Positions 29,001 to 38,222 are shown, counted from the stretch's first letter. The stretch: 64,000 bases of DNA from UBA1672 sp050633505 (GCA_050633505.1 JBOEGQ010000006.1:1-64000); one strand, 5' to 3'. The notes: generated from the letters alone by a model not told the origin. Translations and numbers: made by a program.

Positions 29001-32000
29001 ATTACAATAGGGCAAGTAAGCCTTTCGGATTTGCGGTTTAATGCTATATTCTCTGTAGGTGAGGCGTTCAATTTAAATTCTGCAGATCTTGATCTGGCTT
29101 CATTAATTCTCAGCCGTATCTTTTTCACAACCGCAGATACAGCCGTTGGCGTTGGGCATTTAGGTATAAACCCCTTCTCTTTACATATTGGCGCGAATAG
29201 TGCGTCAGATGCGTATCAAACACAATCACAGCCTTTGTTTAATATAACGGACCCGAATTCTAATTGGTTGAAAATACCGATTTTATCGGGACTGATTTTT
29301 GGAATTCTAGATCCTTTAATAAGCACGGTTATCCATTTGTTGCCTTATGTTCTGCCAACGTGGCTAACTGGCGAGGATGTGATGGGGGGGCGTTCGGACG
29401 ACTCGTATTTTATGCCCTATGGCTCGGTTGAGTTTGGGAGTTTTGATGTGCAAAATATTGTAACCAGTGATGGTTATGCGCTTGATAGTCTCCATGCAGA
29501 ACGCGGGATATTTGCAGGGGGAGGTAATAAGCCGACTTATTTGCGTGCACGTATGTCTGCAATACAGCACCGTATTGATCGTTTAGAGGCACAAGGCGGG
29601 GCTGCAGATGAAATTCGGCAATTGCAAGATCAGAGTAATACATTGCAAGAAGAATTGGATACGTTGCGTCCGCAGGAGCTTGAGTTGTATAGGCTTCAAA
29701 CGCGTTATGAGGATGACCCGGGTGCCTTTTCTGATCTTGATTATACGAGGTTGAGGGAATTAGAAAGACAGCTTGCGCATCGGGGGGGGATTGCAGTTGA
29801 TGTGCAAAGTCTGGGCATTTATGGCATTGATGGGCCTGTAAGAGCCGGAGATATAATAATCGATGATATTCATGGTTATGGTAGCTCGAGTTCAATGGGG
29901 AGTATCGCTTCATCCTATGGGCGGTTAGCTGAAGAGTTTGTCCAGAATGGTTATTCATCGCCGCAAAACAGTAGCACAAGCCAGCAGATATCAGATGCGG
30001 GGATAGGACTGCATTTGGGCACTGTTACCATCAATGATGCTGTGATGGAGGGGGGAATTCCCACGGTATATGCATTAGAGCAAGAGTTGCAGCAATTACC
30101 GGCAAGACCCCGTTATGACACGAGACGTAGAACAATAGAAGGCCTGTTGAGCAAGGTGAGGCGCTATGAGGTTCTTGAGGTGCGCAGGCGTGAACTTGCG
30201 CGTAATGGCAGGCCTTATCTCGAAGAGGTTGAGCAAGAAGAATATAATGGCCTTCGTGTAGAACTCGCACAGGAATTTGGGGCGTATGTTTCTACAATCC
30301 GAATAGAGGATGCAAATATTGGTCTGGGTGAAGGACAAGAAGGCGTGCGCCTTAGGTCTTCTAAGGTTACACTTAGTGGTGTTGAAACCCATTATGGTGA
30401 TTTTGAAGGAGATATTGTTCTTGATAATTTTGACGGCACCTTCCGTGTGGATGATAACGGGGTTCATATTGACCGTCTGAGGATCAGTCAGATTACCTTG
30501 CCGAAGATGGATTTGTATTATGGTGGGTATGTCCTTTCTACTACAGGGGTTACAGAGTTCCATGATTTATATTTACGGATGAGTGTTCCGTATAATGACG
30601 CCGGAGAACTGAATACCGGTCAGTTCATTGTGCATTCTATGAATATTGGTCGTATCGATGTGAATGGTCTTGCAGGTGATATGGTGATGTCAGGCTCGTT
30701 AATACATATGAGTATATCGAGTGGTTCTCTTCATAATGTTTGGCTTAAAAACTTTGTCTTGGATGCGCCTGACCCCGAAGGGCTGGGATCGCAAGCCGGT
30801 ATCGGGCATTTCTCTGAATTCCGTATTCAGGGGGCAATGGAAAATACGGCGTCCTTTGATTTAAATCTCAATAGTCCCGGAGGCTCGGTATTTGATGAGC
30901 AAACGGAAAGCGTGAATTATAGTGCGATTACCGTTGATATGGTCGAAACATCCTTACAGAGAGTGCATTTACAACACCTTGTCGGAAGCGAAGGTCTTAT
31001 CGTTATGGGGGGGGAGCCCATCGGCCCTGATGGACAGCCACCAAGGGGAAGTAATTTTGTTCGTATCGGGTCTGCGGAATTGTCAACTTTGGCGGGGCAG
31101 CCAATTACCTTCCATGATGATAGCAGTATTTCAGCAGGGCTGGCCATTAACCTAGAGCTTTCGCAGATTGAATGGTATGCCGCCAAGGGGCGCATATTCA
31201 GTGAAGGCCCCGTTTCTTTGAACAATGTCACTGTAGATCTTGTTTATGGAAGCAGTGAAGAGCACCCCATTATATTAAATAGTGTTTTAATTGGTGAGCT
31301 GTCTGTTCAAAAATTGCTGTTTGAACGTGGTGATGAAATTTACGGTATACAAAACAATGTAGAAGAAACGGCGTCTGATGCGGGGCTGGAGATCTACAAT
31401 ATTGCCATGGAAAATGTGCTGTTGAATCAAGACTATATGCCGGATAGTTTTGATTTTTCTATTAATGATACGCCTGGTGCTCGTCCTCGGGAAAGTCGCA
31501 TTGATCTGTTTGCGCAGCTCGCGCAGAATAATACGATTCTTTCTCGTTTATGGATTCCTGAGGATGGACAAGTGACGATGAATTATCGTCAGGCGGGAAG
31601 GCTTATTTCCTTGAATGCGGAAGATTTATTCTTGAACGTTTTTTATGAGGATGCCTCGGTAGAGGATGAATATATAAGCGCGTTGGTTAAATTTACCGGG
31701 ATGGATACGGGAGATATTGTGTTTCGCGATACCGGAGATGAGTATGTTGTCTCTATTGGCGCTGGGGATGGTGCCGGAATGGATATTGAAACGTTACTTC
31801 TCGATAGTGTCAAATTCCAGAGTCCCGAGTTAAGTGTCGAGATGGAGGGGGGCGTGACGTTTAATGAAATAGACTTGCGTATGGAGGTTACTCTCCCGAA
31901 GAATAAGCCAGAGGATGATGTGCGTCCTTTCTCTCAAATGTTTATCAGTGAATTGTACGCTGAACGCGTGGATGCGGATGATATGGTCGTTGAATTTGAA

Positions 32001-33638
32001 CATCAAGGCGAAGATACGGTCGCAGATGATGGTACGGTTACAGCGGGTAAGAAAACAACCGGAAGGATAGAGCTTGGCCGTGATGGGGCGCATGCCGGTA
32101 TTTATGAATTGGGTTTGAGGGGGGCAAGGCCACCTGAGAATTTCTCTATTGAACCTGTCGTTATTGATATCCCCGAAGAAGAGCGTGTAGAGGGTGGCCC
32201 TACACAACGGGTTGATTGGGCACGCAGCATTCATGGTATTCTATCTACTGGCGATATTATTGCAGGTGGTATATCTGCGCGTATTGTACATGATGGCCGT
32301 AGATATGATATCGGGATGCATAATGGTGATAGTGCGCATCCTACTCATCCGAGTGAATGGAATATTCGTGATGGTAATCCACACCTTCCAGGGGTCGTTA
32401 TGGGAGGGTTCGAATATAATACTGACGATGAGTCCGTTATGTTCCGTAACGTAGAGGTTTCGGGGCTACATCTGCATGCACGTGAAGAAGGCGTCACATT
32501 GGACGTTCGTAAGATTAGTATTCCTGAGGAAGCATATATGTATCTCAATGGGGATGCCGTACAACGGCAAATAGATGCCGGTCAGACCCCTGATTTATTA
32601 AACGTAATCCCAAGTATTGTGATTGAAGATGCATATTTTCGAGTGAACGATTTAAGTAGCCTTATGAGTGAGCCAGAAAGTGATCAGCAGCAAGACCAGC
32701 AGCCTTTAGGTGTTTATGGAGATGAAGATAACCCGGGAATGCTTGATACGACCATTGATGGATTGAGACAGCTTCGAAGGATGGCAAGCTTTTATGAAAC
32801 GGCACTAGATGGGGCGGATGGCCATATTGCAATTAGTATGCAAGGACTGTTTTTACCATTTATCGATCAGCACACGATACGCGCGGATGTGCATCAAGGG
32901 CACGTTGTCTATGAAGAGTTTATAGAAGGTGGAAGCATGGGCTTATTTGATATGGATCTTCAAGCAAACCCTCGAATGCTTATTCTTTCGCATGCTGATG
33001 CGCCGTTGATTGGGTGGGACTTATCGCTGGATGAATACAGGCGTGCAAGGGATCACGGTGAAGTTCCATTGAAAAAAATGATGCAGCCTCGTGTCCATGC
33101 TTCTATTATTGGTGGCGCTGCTCTGTGGGATTGGTGGAACGACGGTGATGCAATTGAGGAAGACGAACCGGCGAATAAAGATTACTTTGAAATCACGGAT
33201 ATTGATGTCCAGTTGAGCAGTAATCACCCAACGAATATGCAGCCGATTACATATACGAATGAAGATGGAACAATGTCTGCTGCGGGGATATTTGATCAAA
33301 ATATGTTTAATAATCTGCGCGTTACTGGAGATCTTCAAACGATCGAAAATTCTGATAATCGTATTTGGCGAAGTTATGGTGCTTTTGATTTAAGTCGCCC
33401 CGGTGAGATTCAATATAGTATGGATGATCTGAACCTTGATGCGTTTGGCTTGCAAATGCGAGAATCCAGAGGTGATGTCGGGTCCAGTATCACAACAGGT
33501 CCTATTACCTTGTCAGGATTAAAGGATGGGCGTTTAACTTTTGATGGTTATACGCCAGTGATGTTGGAAGGGCACCTATTATCAGGGGAAATTAATAATC
33601 TGAGATGGATGCCGGAGCCAAGTGAGGGGGATGAGTAA
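26067..33638 (+). CDS. Giant DUF4157 (eCIS-associated) protein, putative cargo or structural component
   Basis: 2523 residues. A divergent DUF4157 domain at ~30-150 has the metalloprotease-like HEMVH motif at 101-105, preceded by LLA and followed by EKEADALAQRY. Residues ~150-900 are mainly helical, with a Glu/Arg-rich coiled coil at ~395-450. Around 1070-1100 there is a strongly hydrophobic segment (ILSGLIFGILDPLISTVIHL) in an otherwise soluble chain. A second coiled coil lies at ~1165-1250. From ~1260 to the end the chain is beta-rich with short alternating strands (IVLDNFDGTFRVDDNG, ITLPKMDLYYGGY), broadly reminiscent of AsmA/TamB-like folds; this comparison is only by eye. The ATG overlaps the upstream stop. 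DUF4157 proteins are regular eCIS companions; a toxin, tape-measure or particle-anchoring role is inference. Confidence 0.8.
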   Translation: MSAKEAVQPVSDIRSEKSTFSCNSIVSDTNSERAKQTEDLVRDIAPQLGLRVSDMKIFSDEQAERVVGVHGFRGLMRDGSVYLDPKRYQASSTAGRALLAHEMVHVAQRTEWRGLQAGRGASVYEAEKEADALAQRYAAGHRMRAPVHALPEGHSAAFEGASAFDSLGVVPVDDIFKSELARIKAILEQEDIGSDEVEDVLRILDNVTLPDALSIMHNVWCVPLIRSLESEHVERWRGQVIACYASLDWLDIFTTDHAFFDGMDLRSLNAHERVMVQKVLANLRLSQLQEVLDDENNGPVVRALISAPLDIGATVHTFNQEIEQRHTAIREDFGVTLPEEARQPASFVQNILELANEGKFPEILSLFNVYTEQLNLSVSDVRRRDQDEAQRRLDHVSGEILLAERDALEAEQRATEESARLAEEEEEAQRRARTQLRRQEVVLRSVVQQLDDEGVVQRIIDFALEQNIYNADTKPQGFSADGFLSLLRYRAPDRNITLLERLLYRGIDDWAVRDYEARFAYDVLSQMAPDAQERFKRIRGGQLYNRLISNLPHSYLLRDDALFIGQEGVQAILSEEPYQFVSQVFEQIVTFFEDNCFLNKREAVAGFYAIVQLTPPVLGEKNRADQEESALDQAQKDIFRPVLVHRLDALGQIERMLNSLPESFLYSEGNWRGLSKIISALDPRSAQNLARNYLGKGWFDWMVTDREAFLGYRLYRMLSPEDQREINARFDNDIFGHITSEMSGDMRSHITLNPYRGADDPYARIPVLEELADSSFWQDEERATPEAVDVRVGLAVSMGYHREVFDLSKRMEVYLIPELMPVVNRYRLFVPRVRPEYVSLEVEGRPWYDEGVLQTLRDAGGYVVALVATLVQAGYGSSITVRGNAEQLEALLGEGLHFSTVGASVSNEEVPDGVGTTSTPSAQNPGVQQLTNEEVEAVGALLGDNDFELILDMDRDKVIGQIGSMDLSDIYVFVGDSKITIGQVSLSDLRFNAIFSVGEAFNLNSADLDLASLILSRIFFTTADTAVGVGHLGINPFSLHIGANSASDAYQTQSQPLFNITDPNSNWLKIPILSGLIFGILDPLISTVIHLLPYVLPTWLTGEDVMGGRSDDSYFMPYGSVEFGSFDVQNIVTSDGYALDSLHAERGIFAGGGNKPTYLRARMSAIQHRIDRLEAQGGAADEIRQLQDQSNTLQEELDTLRPQELELYRLQTRYEDDPGAFSDLDYTRLRELERQLAHRGGIAVDVQSLGIYGIDGPVRAGDIIIDDIHGYGSSSSMGSIASSYGRLAEEFVQNGYSSPQNSSTSQQISDAGIGLHLGTVTINDAVMEGGIPTVYALEQELQQLPARPRYDTRRRTIEGLLSKVRRYEVLEVRRRELARNGRPYLEEVEQEEYNGLRVELAQEFGAYVSTIRIEDANIGLGEGQEGVRLRSSKVTLSGVETHYGDFEGDIVLDNFDGTFRVDDNGVHIDRLRISQITLPKMDLYYGGYVLSTTGVTEFHDLYLRMSVPYNDAGELNTGQFIVHSMNIGRIDVNGLAGDMVMSGSLIHMSISSGSLHNVWLKNFVLDAPDPEGLGSQAGIGHFSEFRIQGAMENTASFDLNLNSPGGSVFDEQTESVNYSAITVDMVETSLQRVHLQHLVGSEGLIVMGGEPIGPDGQPPRGSNFVRIGSAELSTLAGQPITFHDDSSISAGLAINLELSQIEWYAAKGRIFSEGPVSLNNVTVDLVYGSSEEHPIILNSVLIGELSVQKLLFERGDEIYGIQNNVEETASDAGLEIYNIAMENVLLNQDYMPDSFDFSINDTPGARPRESRIDLFAQLAQNNTILSRLWIPEDGQVTMNYRQAGRLISLNAEDLFLNVFYEDASVEDEYISALVKFTGMDTGDIVFRDTGDEYVVSIGAGDGAGMDIETLLLDSVKFQSPELSVEMEGGVTFNEIDLRMEVTLPKNKPEDDVRPFSQMFISELYAERVDADDMVVEFEHQGEDTVADDGTVTAGKKTTGRIELGRDGAHAGIYELGLRGARPPENFSIEPVVIDIPEEERVEGGPTQRVDWARSIHGILSTGDIIAGGISARIVHDGRRYDIGMHNGDSAHPTHPSEWNIRDGNPHLPGVVMGGFEYNTDDESVMFRNVEVSGLHLHAREEGVTLDVRKISIPEEAYMYLNGDAVQRQIDAGQTPDLLNVIPSIVIEDAYFRVNDLSSLMSEPESDQQQDQQPLGVYGDEDNPGMLDTTIDGLRQLRRMASFYETALDGADGHIAISMQGLFLPFIDQHTIRADVHQGHVVYEEFIEGGSMGLFDMDLQANPRMLILSHADAPLIGWDLSLDEYRRARDHGEVPLKKMMQPRVHASIIGGAALWDWWNDGDAIEEDEPANKDYFEITDIDVQLSSNHPTNMQPITYTNEDGTMSAAGIFDQNMFNNLRVTGDLQTIENSDNRIWRSYGAFDLSRPGEIQYSMDDLNLDAFGLQMRESRGDVGSSITTGPITLSGLKDGRLTFDGYTPVMLEGHLLSGEINNLRWMPEPSEGDE

Positions 33639-34967
33639 ATGTTGGAAAAAGTGCCGTCACCTAAAAGACATGATCAAAATATGCATGGTAAAGATATGCC
33701 ATCGAATACACCAAAGGGGGGGAGTAGCCGTGCACATGTGAATCCCTTAGAGAAGGATGCACGTGATTTTGCGCTTAATGATCGTACGTTGAGTAATGCA
33801 TCTTCCTTTTCAATGCCGAAGGGGCAAGAAATTGATCATAGTGCGACATTATCTTATGGCACAGGACGGGCGTTACCATCTGATCAGCAGACCAAATATA
33901 GTGCTATTTTAGGATATGATTTCAGTGATGTACGGATTTACAGTGATGATACAGCGGCGCAAGCAGCAGAAGATATCGGCGCAGCGGCATTTGCAAAGGG
34001 GAATGATATCGTCTTTGGGAAGGGGCAACAACAAACCGGTGATATAGAGAGTGAACGCCTTTTAGCACACGAAATGGCACATGTTGCGCAATTCAAGGCG
34101 GGAAAGACAGGTGGTAAAGTATTGCGTTCTGATCGGGATGGGCGTGGTCTTGGTCGAAATCCGCCGGAGGGAGGCTTTGATGTTGTTGAAAGTACCGGGG
34201 TGGAAGATAACCATGTTTTGTTTGGAATGGATTCTGCGCAGTTAGATGGTGGTATGCTTGCAGAGCTGGAGCAGGAGCTTTCAGGTTGGCCTTTTCCTGT
34301 TGTTGTTGATATTTATGGGTATGCATCTTTAGAGGGGGATGATGAATATAATCTGAATTTAGCCGCGCATCGTGCAGTGGCTGTGAAGGAGGCTATTTAT
34401 ACTATGCTGCCTTTGGGCTCGCGCGTTATCGCCCATGCATTTGGTGAAACAGACAGTTTTGGTGACCCTGATCAAAACCGCCGAGTTGGTCTTGATGTGA
34501 AGCCTAATTTATTGTTTCAGCCATTATTACCTATGCCTGTTGTACCCACCCAACCAGAGTTCAATGATTTGTTGCCCGGAACCCTTCCTGATGATGGGGG
34601 GCAAGATCAACCTTTCTTCTCTCCTCCGACTCCTTTGTACAATGTTCCCCCATTGGATTACGGTAATATGGCGCGCTCTTCTGGGGCGAGAGGGCAAAAT
34701 CTGGGGCATATCTTTGATGATGATCTTCAGCGAAGCTATCAGCAGATGATGGGAGAGATGTATCCGTTTTTAGATCCGGAATTAAGGCACTTCTTGGTTC
34801 AAATGACGTTAGATTCAAGTGTTGAATCGTATATGAGCCGTGAGCACCCCAATCTTCTTGATCGTATGGCAGAAGAAGACCGCCAAAATGGAACTGAGGC
34901 TACGGGCGTGCAAGTTACGGATGAGCAACTTAAAAAAGCATATGATCTTTTTATAGACCTATTTTAG
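33639..34967 (+). CDS. DUF4157-OmpA-like fusion protein
   Basis: 442 residues. A classic DUF4157 domain at ~80-155 contains YGTGRALPSDQ, LGYDFSDVRIYSDD, GNDIVFGKG and LLAHEMAHVAQ, with HEMAH at 144-148. Residues ~185-290 resemble the OmpA C-terminal peptidoglycan-binding fold: FGMDSAQLDGGMLAEL, VVDIYGYASLEGDDEYN, LAAHRAVAVKEAI and QNRRVGLDV. The end is Pro-rich, then helical. There is no signal peptide, so reaching peptidoglycan would require release or injection. The ATG follows the giant's stop directly, with GGGGG 8 bp upstream. Tethering the particle to cell wall, or acting on it, are both possible. Confidence 0.8.
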   Translation: MLEKVPSPKRHDQNMHGKDMPSNTPKGGSSRAHVNPLEKDARDFALNDRTLSNASSFSMPKGQEIDHSATLSYGTGRALPSDQQTKYSAILGYDFSDVRIYSDDTAAQAAEDIGAAAFAKGNDIVFGKGQQQTGDIESERLLAHEMAHVAQFKAGKTGGKVLRSDRDGRGLGRNPPEGGFDVVESTGVEDNHVLFGMDSAQLDGGMLAELEQELSGWPFPVVVDIYGYASLEGDDEYNLNLAAHRAVAVKEAIYTMLPLGSRVIAHAFGETDSFGDPDQNRRVGLDVKPNLLFQPLLPMPVVPTQPEFNDLLPGTLPDDGGQDQPFFSPPTPLYNVPPLDYGNMARSSGARGQNLGHIFDDDLQRSYQQMMGEMYPFLDPELRHFLVQMTLDSSVESYMSREHPNLLDRMAEEDRQNGTEATGVQVTDEQLKKAYDLFIDLF

Positions 34968-35157
34968 AGGGTGTATGAAAACATGTGAGGACAACTTTAG
35001 AAAAGTGTCCCTTGGTGCTTGAGGTTAAGATTATTCTCGGTATGATTTCATTATATTTTGTATCTTAAATTGATTTTTAGATGCTCGCCATGGGTGATGC
35101 GTTTCTTATGGTTTCTGTGTTAATATATTGATATAACTTAATAATGGTGCTGAAGGT

Positions 35158-35820
35158 ATGGCGGAGTCCCCGTTATCTGTGAAACTGGTTAAGGCTGGTA
35201 TCTTATTGCTTGATACTGTGAATGCGTCAATTGTTAAGGTTGTGCCTTTGCAATATAATCCCGAAACTTTAACACGTAGTTTACAAGTGCGCGGAGGGGG
35301 TAGTGAAGGCGGTGCGCAGGGGGATGCAAGACGTCTTTCGGGCCCTCCGGTTGAGAGTTACACGGTTGAGGCCATATGGGATGCAACGGATCGTGTTACC
35401 GCCCAATCCACGAATGATAGTGTGATTGGGGATCTCTCAGTTTTTGAAACAATCTTATATCCTGAGAGCCAAAATATGATGGATAACCATGAGCTTGCCG
35501 GATTAGGTGCGTGGAATATTATTCCGGTACAAAAGCCTTTGACGGTTTTCTCATGGGGAAATAATCGGGTTATGCCGGTTCGTATTACCAGCTTTAGTGT
35601 GACGGAAGATGCATTTGATAATGCGCTTAACCCTGTGCGTGCACGGATTAGCCTTGGAATGCAGGTTTTGACTGTTGATGAACTTGGGCATGACAGCATC
35701 GGAGGGACCTTATACATGGCATATCAGAAGCAAAAAGAAGGACTTGCAAATGCCCAGCTAAATGGTGCGCTTGATGCATTGGGGTTGCAAGGTAACGAAA
35801 TACTGTCTGCGATTGCATAG
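35158..35820 (+). CDS. CIS tube-type adaptor protein (Pvc7/Afp7 N-domain-like)
   Basis: 220 residues. Contains VVPLQYNPETLTRSL, the YNP motif of the CIS tube family that joins tube and hub, followed by VESYTVEAIWDATD and a beta-rich region ending VRARISLGMQVL. In Afp7/Pvc7 this domain is fused to LysM; here the LysM-like part is the next gene. First gene of block B after a 190-bp gap (34968-35157) with no gene that I can support. The only ribosome-like site (GAAGG) is one base from the ATG, so the start is less sure. Confidence 0.78.
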   Translation: MAESPLSVKLVKAGILLLDTVNASIVKVVPLQYNPETLTRSLQVRGGGSEGGAQGDARRLSGPPVESYTVEAIWDATDRVTAQSTNDSVIGDLSVFETILYPESQNMMDNHELAGLGAWNIIPVQKPLTVFSWGNNRVMPVRITSFSVTEDAFDNALNPVRARISLGMQVLTVDELGHDSIGGTLYMAYQKQKEGLANAQLNGALDALGLQGNEILSAIA

Positions 35821-35830
35821 GAAAAAAAAT

Positions 35831-36154
35831 ATGTCCCGGTCTTATTTCTCACCTGATAGCCGTTATTACAATATTGATACTGCCGAGGCATCCGATAGCG
35901 AAGGGCGTGAGGTTAAATATGTAAAGCGGCGCTTTATCCCGCAGGAAGATACGTTTTCACAAACGGGCGTTTATGAAGTCAAGAGTTCGGATCGGCCTGA
36001 TTTGATTGCTCATGAGGTTTTTAAGGATGCGAAGGCGTTTTGGCGGGTATGCGATGCGAACGGAATTATGCATCCTGAGTCTATGGCGGATGAGGAGGGT
36101 GACGTTTTGCGCGTGACCTTACCGGAAGGGGTTAGGATTCCGAATAATGATTGA
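35831..36154 (+). CDS. LysM/gpX-like tail protein
   Basis: 107 residues from the ATG at 35831; a start upstream would only add residues read from the preceding gene. The sequence KSSDRPDLIAHEVFKDAKAFWRVCDANGI-like (~50-78) followed by GDVLRVTLPEG fits the LysM-type domain of phage tail protein X and T4 gp53 relatives that link tube and baseplate. It overlaps the hub gene by 8 bp. Confidence 0.72.
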   Translation: MSRSYFSPDSRYYNIDTAEASDSEGREVKYVKRRFIPQEDTFSQTGVYEVKSSDRPDLIAHEVFKDAKAFWRVCDANGIMHPESMADEEGDVLRVTLPEGVRIPNND

Positions 36155-37307
36155 GGGCGCTCACCTGATAATGGAAATCGGAGATTTGACACTGGACTTT
36201 GCACCGCAAAGTGTTGTTGAGGCTCTGGTTGACTTGCAGGTCAATGAATCCTCTGGTACGCAACGTAGCGGATTTCAATTCAAGTTGCAGTATGATGTGG
36301 AAAGTGAAATAGGTCGTGACCTTCTTCCGACAGGGTTTTTTGATGCGCCTAGGCGTGTGAAATTTACACTCCTCATGCATGGCAGCACTCATACGCTTAT
36401 AGATGGAATTATTACACGTCAGGATATAACGCAGAGCTCTACGCCCGGGCAGTCTTCTTTAACTGTTACAGGTATGGATTTAACACAAGTGATGGATCAG
36501 ATTGATTTAACCGGTGTTCCTATGCCTGCCATGCCAACTTTTGCGCAGGTGAATGTTATTTTGGCGCCATATATGGTGTATGGCATTGTGCCGACGGTTA
36601 TTCCGACCGTACAGCTGGCGAATTTTAATCCTGCAAAGTCTGTACCTGCCCGACAGGGAACAGATTATGCGCATGTTACACGTTTGGCATCTGAGGCGGG
36701 GTATGTGTTCTACATTTACCACGATGACAATCAGGGGGAAAACGTGGCCTATTGGGGGCCGGAGGTGCAACTTGGTGAGGTGCAAAAATCATTAAGTGTC
36801 AATATGGATACGGATAGCAATGTTGACTCAATTAGTTTCGGTTATGACGGTATCAGTAAGCCGCTTTATACACTTATGCATAAAGATGATGATGTATCCG
36901 GGCTTACTATTCCTATTCCGCTTCCGGGGGTTAACCCTTTATCGCCGCCATTAGGGCCGGAACTCATTGCGCCGCGTAAATTTGTGCAGATTAACCATAA
37001 GGAAAGAAAGACAGAGGATGACGATGCAATGGCGAAGAGTTCATTGCCGGAGGTCATTATGCGAGGCCTGAGCAAGGCAGCGCGAGGGGCAAATGTCGTG
37101 AACGCATCCGGTTCTTTGGATGTTCTGCGATATGGTGGTTTGCTTCGTGCAAGGCATTTGGTGGGAGTTAGAGGGGCTGGGGATCGCTATAACGGTTTTT
37201 ATTATGTCGACAAAACAACAACGACATTAAAACCGGGGTCTATCCAGCAGAGTTTTTCATTGAAGCGGAATGCACATGGCGCCTTTCCGGGCAGTGTTGC
37301 GGCGTAG
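36147..37307 (+). CDS. Baseplate hub protein (gpD / gp27-like)
   Basis: 386 residues. Resembles the late-control protein D and VgrG N-terminal fold: an initial beta-barrel (VEALVDLQVNESSG, GFQFKLQYDV), a helical section with AQVNVILAPYMVYGI, and TDYAHVTRLASEAGYVFYIYHD, the segment most typical of the family. Trimers form the hub that adapts the sixfold tube to the threefold spike. In Afp8/Pvc8 hub and spike are one chain; here the spike is the next gene. Confidence 0.85.
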   Translation: MIEGAHLIMEIGDLTLDFAPQSVVEALVDLQVNESSGTQRSGFQFKLQYDVESEIGRDLLPTGFFDAPRRVKFTLLMHGSTHTLIDGIITRQDITQSSTPGQSSLTVTGMDLTQVMDQIDLTGVPMPAMPTFAQVNVILAPYMVYGIVPTVIPTVQLANFNPAKSVPARQGTDYAHVTRLASEAGYVFYIYHDDNQGENVAYWGPEVQLGEVQKSLSVNMDTDSNVDSISFGYDGISKPLYTLMHKDDDVSGLTIPIPLPGVNPLSPPLGPELIAPRKFVQINHKERKTEDDDAMAKSSLPEVIMRGLSKAARGANVVNASGSLDVLRYGGLLRARHLVGVRGAGDRYNGFYYVDKTTTTLKPGSIQQSFSLKRNAHGAFPGSVAA

Positions 37308-37319
37308 ATAAGGGGAATA

Positions 37320-37835
37320 ATGTCTGAAGCAAAAAGATTTTACGGTAAATATAGAGGGACGGTGATCAATAATGTTGATCCACTACAGACCGGGCGCATT
37401 ATAGTTCAGGTTCCTGATGTTTTGGGCTTGAATATTTCGAGTTGGGCTATGCCTTGTTTTCCTGTGGGAGGTGTCCAGTCGGGTAGCTTTGCTGTGCCTC
37501 AAATTGGAACAGGGGTCTGGGTTGAGTTTGAGCAGGGCAATCCTGATTACCCGATATGGACGGGGTGTTATTATAAAACGGCTGCTGAAGTGCCGGCTTT
37601 GGCTCTTGCTGCGCCGCCTGGTGTTGACAATATGGTGATGCAAACCACAGGGCAGAATAGTTTTATGATCAATGATACGCCCGGTCCGACGGGGGGCATA
37701 CTTCTTAAAACGACAACGGGTGCGATGATTTCGATTAATGATGTGGGGATTACCATTTCCAACGGTAAGGGGGCATCTATTTTGATGTCAGGGCCTTCGG
37801 TCACGGTGAATGGTGGTGCCTTGGTGGTGACGTAG
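37320..37835 (+). CDS. Spike base protein (gpV / VgrG OB-fold-like)
   Basis: 171 residues. N-terminal OB-fold pattern YRGTVINNVDPLQTGRIIVQVPD, then AMPCFPVGG, VPQIGTGVWVEFEQGNPDYPIWTGCYY, the standard gpV/gp5-N signature. The C-terminal third has short glycine-rich strands (ISINDVGITISNG) of a beta-helical needle. It forms the central spike with the PAAR-like tip. 12 bp after the hub gene. Confidence 0.88.
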   Translation: MSEAKRFYGKYRGTVINNVDPLQTGRIIVQVPDVLGLNISSWAMPCFPVGGVQSGSFAVPQIGTGVWVEFEQGNPDYPIWTGCYYKTAAEVPALALAAPPGVDNMVMQTTGQNSFMINDTPGPTGGILLKTTTGAMISINDVGITISNGKGASILMSGPSVTVNGGALVVT

Positions 37836-37862
37836 GAATTTTTATGTGTGTGAGGAGATAAT

Positions 37863-38207
37863 ATGCCAGGTCCAATTTTACATGTCGGAATAAGTGCCTC
37901 ATGTCCACATGGTGCACCAATGAGTGTTGCTCCGGGGGAGGCGCGTGTAATGGTTAGTGGCGCGCCTGTTGTAACTGTTGCGGATGTTTATAGTTACGCA
38001 GGTTGTCCGTTTCAAATACCCGTTGGTGCAGGAACGAAGCCGCAGCCCTGTGTGACGACGCAATGGGCAATGCCTGCGACGCGTGTGCTGGCAAATGGCA
38101 AGCCTGTGATGCTTGCAACAAGCGGAGGAATTGCGTTGAGTGCGGAGCAAATACCGCAAGGGCCATCGGTTATATCTGTTGTTCAATCTCGTGTCATCGC
38201 AACTTGA
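37863..38207 (+). CDS. PAAR-like spike tip protein
   Basis: 114 residues, glycine/proline-rich short strands. CPHGAPMSV, VMVSGAPVVTVADV, CPFQIPVGAGTKPQPC and VLANGKPVMLATSGG give the tip fold with conserved Cys/His candidates for a bound metal. Located between spike base and gp25 genes as in Afp/PVC loci. GAGGAG precedes the ATG. Confidence 0.82.
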   Translation: MPGPILHVGISASCPHGAPMSVAPGEARVMVSGAPVVTVADVYSYAGCPFQIPVGAGTKPQPCVTTQWAMPATRVLANGKPVMLATSGGIALSAEQIPQGPSVISVVQSRVIAT

Positions 38208-38222
38208 TTAAGGGAAAACGTT

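Noticed and set aside
29410..29979. 189-codon minus-strand frame opposite the DUF4157 giant
   Set aside because: Antisense to a continuous 2523-codon gene, His/Gln/Tyr-rich, no ribosome site.
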